DNA from: Diphasiastrum complanatum
Lineage: Eukaryota; Streptophyta; Lycopodiopsida; Lycopodiales; Lycopodiaceae
DNA: 64,000 nt
NCBI GenBank assembly: GCA_029204225.1
Contig: CM055111.1
Location: forward strand, 11,663,697-11,727,696
Direction of reading: 5' to 3'
The position numbers and the translations under genes were made by a program. Every line of letters begins with the position of its first letter. Position 1 is the stretch's first letter. The notes below the pieces were generated by a model that saw only the letters and a list, made by a program, of their open reading frames with translations, was not told where the DNA came from and searched no databases. Below, in pieces: positions 58,787 through 64,000 of this stretch.

Positions 58787-59133
58787 TACCATCTATGTGT
58801 AATGTTTTGCCAAAAACTAAGGGTAGCTACCTGTAGCGGACATATGCAGGAAAGTAATGAGCTAATCCTCCTATTCTAATTTCTACCCCTTCACTGCCTT
58901 TTAATGCCGTTCTAGAAAAATTTGATGGTCTTTTTTTGTTCACTAATAGAATAACTCGTTATGGTGATCAGAATCACCGTGGATTCCTTGTCAAATGAAA
59001 GCATAGAACATTAATCAGCTAAAAATATCCTCTTCTTGGGGCTGACCGTATATTTAATAAGCTGATTTTAGCCAACTTTCAAAGCTGCAAGCCTGATACT
59101 GGTTCCTGAAGAGGCATAAAGAAGGAAACGAAT

Positions 59134-59187
59134 TGGGTTGGGGGGGTGGGGTGAGGCGGGGGGGTGGCCGAGGGGCGGGGTGTGTGG
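59134..59187. repeat. G-rich tract with G-quadruplex potential
   Basis: On the plus strand, runs of 4-8 G recur in a 54-bp stretch (ggttggggggg, ggggtgagg, gggggggtgg, ggggcgggg), giving at least four G4 blocks. It lies in intron 1 of the exonuclease-KH gene, C-rich on the transcript strand. Confidence 0.8.
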
Positions 59188-59886
59188 AAGGACAAAATTA
59201 AGTTATGTCCAACTAGTTTTGGTTCTTGTGTCAAAACGTTGACTGAAGTGCCGTAACAGAAGGAAACTGTCAAAACGAACGCTTTCAAAGTAGCAGTAAA
59301 AGCGAAAGCAATTGCTTAGAACGGAAGAAGCGTGGATCTCTTTAATCAAAATACAGCTAGCCAAAACTACTGATTGAACTCTAAAACATTTTGAATACGC
59401 AGGGTAGAAAACAGAAGGCAGAAAAAAAATCCGTATAATCAATAGACGTGGATCAGCGCAATTGAAATACATCGGACACAATTAACGTCTCATACAAATT
59501 CACATGCAGAAGAAACTGTCGAAATTAGCAACACACAAATATTCAAAAAGATCTAACTTATATCCTTAGAAATTCTACAAAATAAAAAGTGGCGATGATA
59601 TAAAACGGAAGAAATCGAAATCCTGTAAATGTAATAGCTAAACGACACGATCCAAGACATAATTGAACTGCGAAGTCATCCACTAGCTATTATATATATT
59701 TTGGCACAACAACCATGCAATGCTGAGTTAAAATGATATCAAAGCATTGATACACCACACAGCAAATCAGGGTTTGAAGGCAGGAAGAGCTACACAGAGC
59801 CTTATTTCATGAAATTTTCGTCAAAATTGGTCAAACAAAACAAAAAACGAGCAATAGGCCAAAAAGCAAGGGAGAATCTAAAGCAC

Positions 59887-59950
59887 CTGGTGTATATACT
59901 GGTAGATATGATGGTAAGGAAGGATTGCGAGCTGGAAGAGGGGAGGCCAT
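59887..59950 (-). CDS. Candidate first coding exon of the exonuclease-KH gene
   Basis: An ATG at 59950-59948 in good plant context (GCGATGGCC) opens a frame starting MASPLPARNPSLPSYLP. A CAG|GTGC donor follows at 59887/59886. The frame ends in phase 1, which fits a phase-1 acceptor of the next exon at 54348 or 54342. It lies in a GC-rich island downstream of a possible TATA box. No domain supports it, and an alternative start in another upstream exon is possible. Confidence 0.35.
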
Positions 59951-60360
59951 CGCTAGCCAGCCCCCTCGATCGCGTTCACGCTATCGCAAAAACATCGAAA
60001 GACGAGAGAGAGGGACGAGAAACGGAGGATCGGACGGACAAAGGAGACGCGCCCTTTGTCGCTCGGATTGACGAGCTGTTCAGCGCGCGGTTGAACTGAC
60101 TCCTGGCCTCTACGCACGGTTTCGTGCTCCATTGTACGCTCGGATGGCTGCGAGGGGCCTGGGCGACCGGCTATTCCCTGTCGCAATCGCCCTTTGACCG
60201 GCAGGGCCCGTACCCAATAGAACGAACGTTCGGATCACGCAACGATCTTTTTGTTTTGACAAGATTCTTTCTCAGGTACGGGCCACCGGTAATATCCGGT
60301 GGCCGTGCTATTGGTCTAGGCCACCTGCATTGCAAGTCAGGATTCATCATTTATATATAG
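59951..60360 (-). promoter_or_regulatory. Candidate promoter and 5' UTR of the exonuclease-KH gene
   Basis: A GC-rich island upstream of the candidate ATG. On the minus strand, TATATATAA lies at 60359-60351, and CCAAT words occur on both strands near 60215 and 60310. A perfect 9-bp inverted repeat (ggccaccgg, 6-base spacer) spans 60281-60304. An upstream frame of 59 codons (ATG at 60132, stop at 59955-59953, three bases before the proposed start) could act as a uORF. No transcript data, so the promoter call is an inference from position and composition. Confidence 0.4.
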
Positions 60361-60534
60361 TCTTAATAAAAAGTTCAAAAGCAAAAGTGCAAATCCTTTT
60401 CCTTTGGGGAAATCTTGTGGGGACCTTTTCAATAAACCTAAACTAACTTGAATCTAACGTGAAACCATTTTAATTGGCCTGAATCTAATGTGAGACTTCT
60501 GAAGCACACCCATTACATGAATGCCTTTGAACTT
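60361..60534. other. Spacer between gene promoter and non-LTR 3' end
   Basis: Short noncoding interval. A small imperfect repeat of 'cttgaatctaa' / 'cctgaatctaa' lies near 60448-60490. Confidence 0.5.
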
Positions 60535-62110
60535 ATGAAAATAAATTACTTTATTGAAAGAAAGATGGGAAAATCCCATCAAGAAGTACATGATAAAAGA
60601 TAGAAAAATTGAACGCCCGAAGGCAAGCGTAAATATATAACTGATCTAGATTTGCTTGAAAACTTAAGAAATTAAAGTTTAAACGACACCAATAGCATGA
60701 AAAACATTACTTTGTAGCGTTAAATACACGAGAAGTTGAGTAGGATGCTGTGAAGCAGCTGCACCAGTTGCATTACCACGACGAATTAAAATTTGAGCTT
60801 GAGCACGTTGTAAGGCAATAGATACACGTCGTCGAAAATAGGACACCATGATGGACAAAGGAAGTGCAAAATGTCTTTTGACCTATAGAGCCGCACAATC
60901 ATTGAGAAACTTGTCAAATTTCTGATGAAGGCATCCAAAAGTCTCAATAGCAAAAGGAATAAATGCCTCAAAAGGGTACCGATCCCGATAGTCATGTTAT
61001 TTGTCAAGAGCCATGTGACGCCACTCCTTGAGTGGTAGATGTCCGTTGTAGAAGATTAGGACGAGTCGGATCAACAATAACCACATCACCCAAAAGTTCG
61101 AACACCATCTTTGGAGAGGACAAGATCAACACGTCGACGAGAGGATTGTGACGTAGTAACTAGAAGGACATGCAGTTGCTCACGAAGAACATGGAAACCA
61201 CTCTCGAAAGCGATTGTCACAACCACATCTCGAATAGTATCATGTGAAGATATCCGATCACCACCAGAAGTACATCTCAAAAGATGCGTGCCCAAAGAGT
61301 CCAAAGCATGACCACAAGAACATTTGACAATTCCAGCAAATGATGAATGAGGGAGACCCAACCTTAGACGGATTGCTGCCAAGAAGAACTCAGAGGACAT
61401 ACACAAATGAGAAAGAGTTGGACATGCCAACAACCAAGCCCCGGCCCCAGTACCAAAAGAAGAAAACACGTGTGCGCGAACTGCGTCCGAAGGAGAGTCT
61501 CGTATCAGCAGGGTGAAAAGGTAAGCATGCAATTGCTCAGACAAAGAGTGTTGTAAATGTGATTTTGAGTGAGTGATCAACAATTCAAAAGGGGGCATAT
61601 GCAATTGAACGACAGTCGGCAATAAATCTCGAACATCCTATAGTGACCGTTGAAAATCCAGACTACCTGTTTCCACATGTGTCATTGATTCAAAAAGGAC
61701 AGGGTGATCATTCTGCTGGAATTGAGAGACGAGTGCAGAAGCAACCAAAGCCCAACTTCTCAAATAAGCAGCTGGAGCAACTTGTGTTATAGAAGATAAA
61801 CCCAGCCCACCCGAAGAGGCAGGCAAAAATATTTGACACCTAAGCAATATGCTATTGGAATGTTGCAAAGAATTTGTTGCAAGTAAGCTTCCCAAAATCT
61901 GTAATAAGGAAATATCAAAGCCTTGCAGAAGCTGCATAATATCTGAAGAGGGAGGAACACAACGAAGCAAATAACTAGGTCGCTGAGCAAAACAATGAGT
62001 CAGAATGGCGAATGCGACTTGCATGTTGCCCAATTTTGGAAGTAAATCATGAACGAATGCAACTGCTCACAAAATTGCCTTGGGATCACACATCAGAATC
62101 ATAACTTGTT
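60535..62110 (-). pseudogene. 5'-truncated non-LTR retrotransposon ORF end with R2-like restriction-type endonuclease (copy 1)
   Basis: The minus strand reads the RT thumb region (CFAQRPSYLLRCVPPSSDI, LPASSGGLGLSSITQVAP-AAYLRSWALV, 62033-61638). Next is a Cys-His module (61322-61270) spaced C-x1-C-x9-H-x3-C, then SSHDTIRDVV, and RRRVDLVLSKDGVRTFG followed after a 1-bp frameshift (61086) by DVVIVDP. The spacing R-x-D-x12-D is that of the restriction-like endonuclease of R2-type elements. Further 3' come FIPFAIETFG and QKFDKFL-like stretches in broken frames. The 3' end has a perfect stem-loop (60564-60580) and AATAAA. No 5' part, stops and frameshifts: a dead copy. Family assignment is inferred from motif spacing. 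Confidence 0.7.
60564..60580 (-). repeat. 3' stem-loop of non-LTR copy 1
   Basis: GATGGGA-3 nt-TCCCATC, perfect 7-bp stem, within the motif tgtacttcttgatggga, close to the AATAAA of the copy. The same hairpin is in copy 2. Non-LTR elements often use such 3' structures for RT recognition. Confidence 0.8.
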
Positions 62111-62124
62111 GTTTAGACAAGTAT

Positions 62125-62862
62125 TATGAACGGAGAGCAGCGCACTGCGACTCATGATTCCATTCGTGACGTATTGGCATCTATTGCACATGAGTGCGGC
62201 TTTCATGTTGTCCGGGAGCAGACCCACATCTTGCCTGTGTTTGATTCACAGTCGCCTCGGCATCGAGTTGATCTCGTTCTTTCGCGCGAGGGGATTCGCA
62301 CGCTTGGGGATGTTGTTGTTGCTGATCCTTCGCAGCCTAACCTCCTTCGCCGTGCTTCAACTACTCAGGGTGTCGCTGCTTCTCATGTAGCTCTAGATAA
62401 AGAGCGAGATTATTCACATCGCACTCCTGGAGAAGACTTTATTCCTTTTGCTTTGGAAACATATGGGTGATTGCATAAGAAATTCGATGATTTTCTATCA
62501 TCTTGTGCAAGTTTTGCAGCGATACTTCAAGGACGTGGTGCCTCACCTTTATCTATCATTACGTCTTATTATCGTCAACGAGTTTCGGTGACTTTACAAC
62601 GCACTCAGGCACTTGCAATACTTCGACGTGCCATAGTTGCAGGAACGGCTGCTTCACAACTTCCTGCACTACCTAAACTTTCAACTGTCTTAAGTAGCGA
62701 CTTACACCAAGTAGTAGGCTTTATGTAGATACTCTGCGAGATTGTTGCTTTGTTATGGTTGTACAATATATCAATTCGCCTTATGGCCTTTACGCTTTCA
62801 ACATGCATTCTTTTGTACTCTTGATGGGTTTTCCCATCTTTTATTAATAAAAACAGAAAGTT
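62125..62862 (+). pseudogene. 5'-truncated non-LTR retrotransposon ORF end with R2-like restriction-type endonuclease (copy 2)
   Basis: The plus frame 62126-62470 begins just after where the Cys-His module would be: ATHDSIRDVLASIAHECGF, then HRVDLVLSREGIRTLG-DVVVADP with R-x-D-x12-D spacing intact. K-x3-Y follows (K92, Y96 of the frame), then FIPFALETYG. A TGA at 62468-62470 replaces the codon before LHKKFDDFLSSCASFAAIL, and the frame continues to a stop at 62726-62728. The 3' UTR of about 130 bp has the hairpin gatggg-tttt-cccatc (62823-62838) and ttaataaa. About 60% identical to copy 1 in the endonuclease region by eye, so a separate insertion, not a recent duplication. Confidence 0.72.
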
Positions 62863-63430
62863 TCGAAACAATGAATCTGCGTACGCTTCATTAAAAGACC
62901 ATCACTATGCATGCACTGTACATAGGAGAGAGAAGTGGAGTGGTCATTATTGCTGGGCCCTTGTGTTTTGTGATGCCCATTCACTCTTTGTGAAGCATTC
63001 ATTTATCTGAGCTTTCTGCTGCGAGTGATTCAAATGTTGACCTCAATGTTACAATATATAATAAAAGATTCAGATCCTTAAACCCTTTCAGGACATCAAT
63101 TTCATAGTTGATGATGTGATCGGGCACAACCCACACCCACACTGTTTCTTGTCAGCTTTTTCCAGCAGAGTGTTTGCACGTATGTTGTCTGTCACTATCA
63201 GAAGAGCTACATAGAAAGTAGCAGAACCGTAGATACTACTCGGAGCTTCTGTAAATATTATAGCTGGAATTGAATGGGATGTATTATTGGGTGTTTCTTG
63301 AAGCCATTTAAGAAGTATTCCTTTTGCGGTAGTAGTGGCATACATCCATGATACTAGGGATGGTTGAGGAAGATCAGACGTTGTTGGCAGTAGAGATGTA
63401 AGGGCTGTCGGAGATTTGAATGCCTAAAGG

Positions 63431-63431
<1 letters not shown>
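62863..63431. other. No gene confirmed
   Basis: A minus-strand frame at 63088-63345 has protein-like composition (KGILLKWLQETPNNTSHSIP, GSATFYVALLIVTDN, KKQCGCGLCPITSS). It has no recognisable domain and no partner exon, so I leave it unassigned. Confidence 0.4.

Positions 63432-63434
<3 letters not shown>

Positions 63435-63488
<54 letters not shown>
63435..63488. repeat. (CT)n microsatellite
   Basis: Pure CT dinucleotide run of about 54 bp. Confidence 0.97.
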
Positions 63489-63490
<2 letters not shown>

Positions 63491-63545
63491 GAAATTTTAA
63501 TTTTTTCAATAAGATATAGTATACCACATCATTTTACTGAACAAT

Positions 63546-63618
63546 GGGGGTGTAGCTCAGATGGTAGAGCGATCGCTTTGCATGCGATAGGTAAGGGGAT
63601 CGATGCCCCTCACCTCCA
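63546..63618 (+). tRNA. tRNA-Ala (anticodon TGC)
   Basis: A 73-nt cloverleaf without intron. Acceptor stem GGGGGTG / CACCTCC with discriminator A, D arm GCTC-agatggta-GAGC, anticodon arm ATCGC-tttgcat-GCGAT with TGC, and T arm AGGGG-atcgatg-CCCCT. The G3:U70 wobble pair, the main alanine identity element, is present. The T loop begins A-T-C rather than the usual T-T-C, a B-box change that could weaken transcription, so a pseudo-tRNA is possible. CCA is not encoded, as expected for a nuclear gene. A downstream terminator T run is weak. Confidence 0.88.
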
Positions 63619-63786
63619 AATTAATACACCATACTTTTGCAACTTTGCAATCTTATTTTTACAATCTAGAAAACACATGCAATGATGCGAAATCCAACAT
63701 TTCAACATTTTTAAACTATTTTAAAAGAAAAAGAATAAATACACTTTTGATCTTTCATAAGCTACATCTCCCCTCGAGCGACTCTT

Positions 63787-63881
63787 GTATCTTGCAAGAT
63801 AACCAAAGGCATCATAAAACCATGTGATATTATACCTTGCAAGATAGCCAAAGGCATCATAGAACCATGTGATATTATATA
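63787..63881. repeat. Tandem duplication, two units of about 47 bp
   Basis: Both units contain 'ccttgcaagata' (first: 'tcttgcaagata'), 'ccaaaggcatcata' and 'aaccatgtgatatta', with four or so differences. Confidence 0.93.
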
Positions 63882-64000
63882 GTCAGGGCACATGAACCTA
63901 GCATAACATCCCGATGGTCGCATCCACAATAAGAATGGAGTAACTCCATACCTCTCAATTTCAAATGAGCCAAAAATGGTAATGTCTACCAATCGCTATC
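63882..64000. other. Window end, nothing recognised
   Basis: Short noncoding tail with no motif. Confidence 0.4.

Noticed and set aside
59809-60099. 96-codon plus-strand frame in the GC-rich island
   Set aside because: Antisense to the candidate first exon and 5' UTR, with no domain. Typical of GC-rich DNA with few stops.
63787-63881. Short repeats considered as a CRISPR array
   Set aside because: Only two adjacent units with no spacers, and the genome is eukaryotic.

Overview
The window is nuclear DNA of a land plant with a transposon-rich genome. It is AT-rich, has GT-AG spliced exons separated by kilobase introns, Ty3/gypsy and Ty1/copia retrotransposons primed from initiator tRNA-Met (primer site TGGTATCAGAGC), many microsatellites and one nuclear tRNA-Ala gene. 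The long introns suggest a woody angiosperm, magnoliid or gymnosperm, but the species cannot be told from the sequence. The one host protein gene I can reconstruct is on the minus strand. It encodes a DEDD 3'-5' exonuclease with a C-terminal KH RNA-binding domain. Nine well-supported exons run from about 54.35 kb down to the stop codon at 25177. A possible first coding exon and promoter lie at 59.9-60.4 kb. One intron (31006-51002) is 20 kb long and is filled by nested retrotransposons. Layout: 0-1.2 kb holds GC-rich word-repeat hairpin elements and a CA microsatellite. 1.2-11.3 kb has no recognisable gene, only simple and tandem repeats. 11.3-15.4 kb is a mosaic of copia pieces in both orientations around an unrecognised broken ORF. 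15.4-22.3 kb is a decayed minus-strand gypsy element, followed by a small copia integrase scrap. 22.4-25.2 kb is intergenic plus 3' UTR. 25.2-60 kb is the exonuclease-KH gene. 60.5-62.9 kb carries two head-to-head 5'-truncated non-LTR retrotransposon ends. The last kilobase carries a CT microsatellite and tRNA-Ala(TGC). Inside the 20-kb intron the nesting can be read from target-site duplications. Two chromodomain gypsy copies are arranged head to tail around a shared LTR (31.9-49.6 kb). A second gypsy element (32996-38898) split the reverse transcriptase of copy 1, with duplication CAAAG. A minus-strand copia element (44631-49264) split copy 2, with duplication TGAAC. A 225-bp palindromic-word element (45595-45819) then split that copia, with a 10-bp duplication. 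The most novel-looking item is the non-LTR pair at 60.5-62.9 kb. Both copies end in a restriction-like endonuclease (R2-type) motif set and share a 3' hairpin, which is unusual because the well-known plant LINEs (L1, RTE) carry apurinic-type endonucleases.
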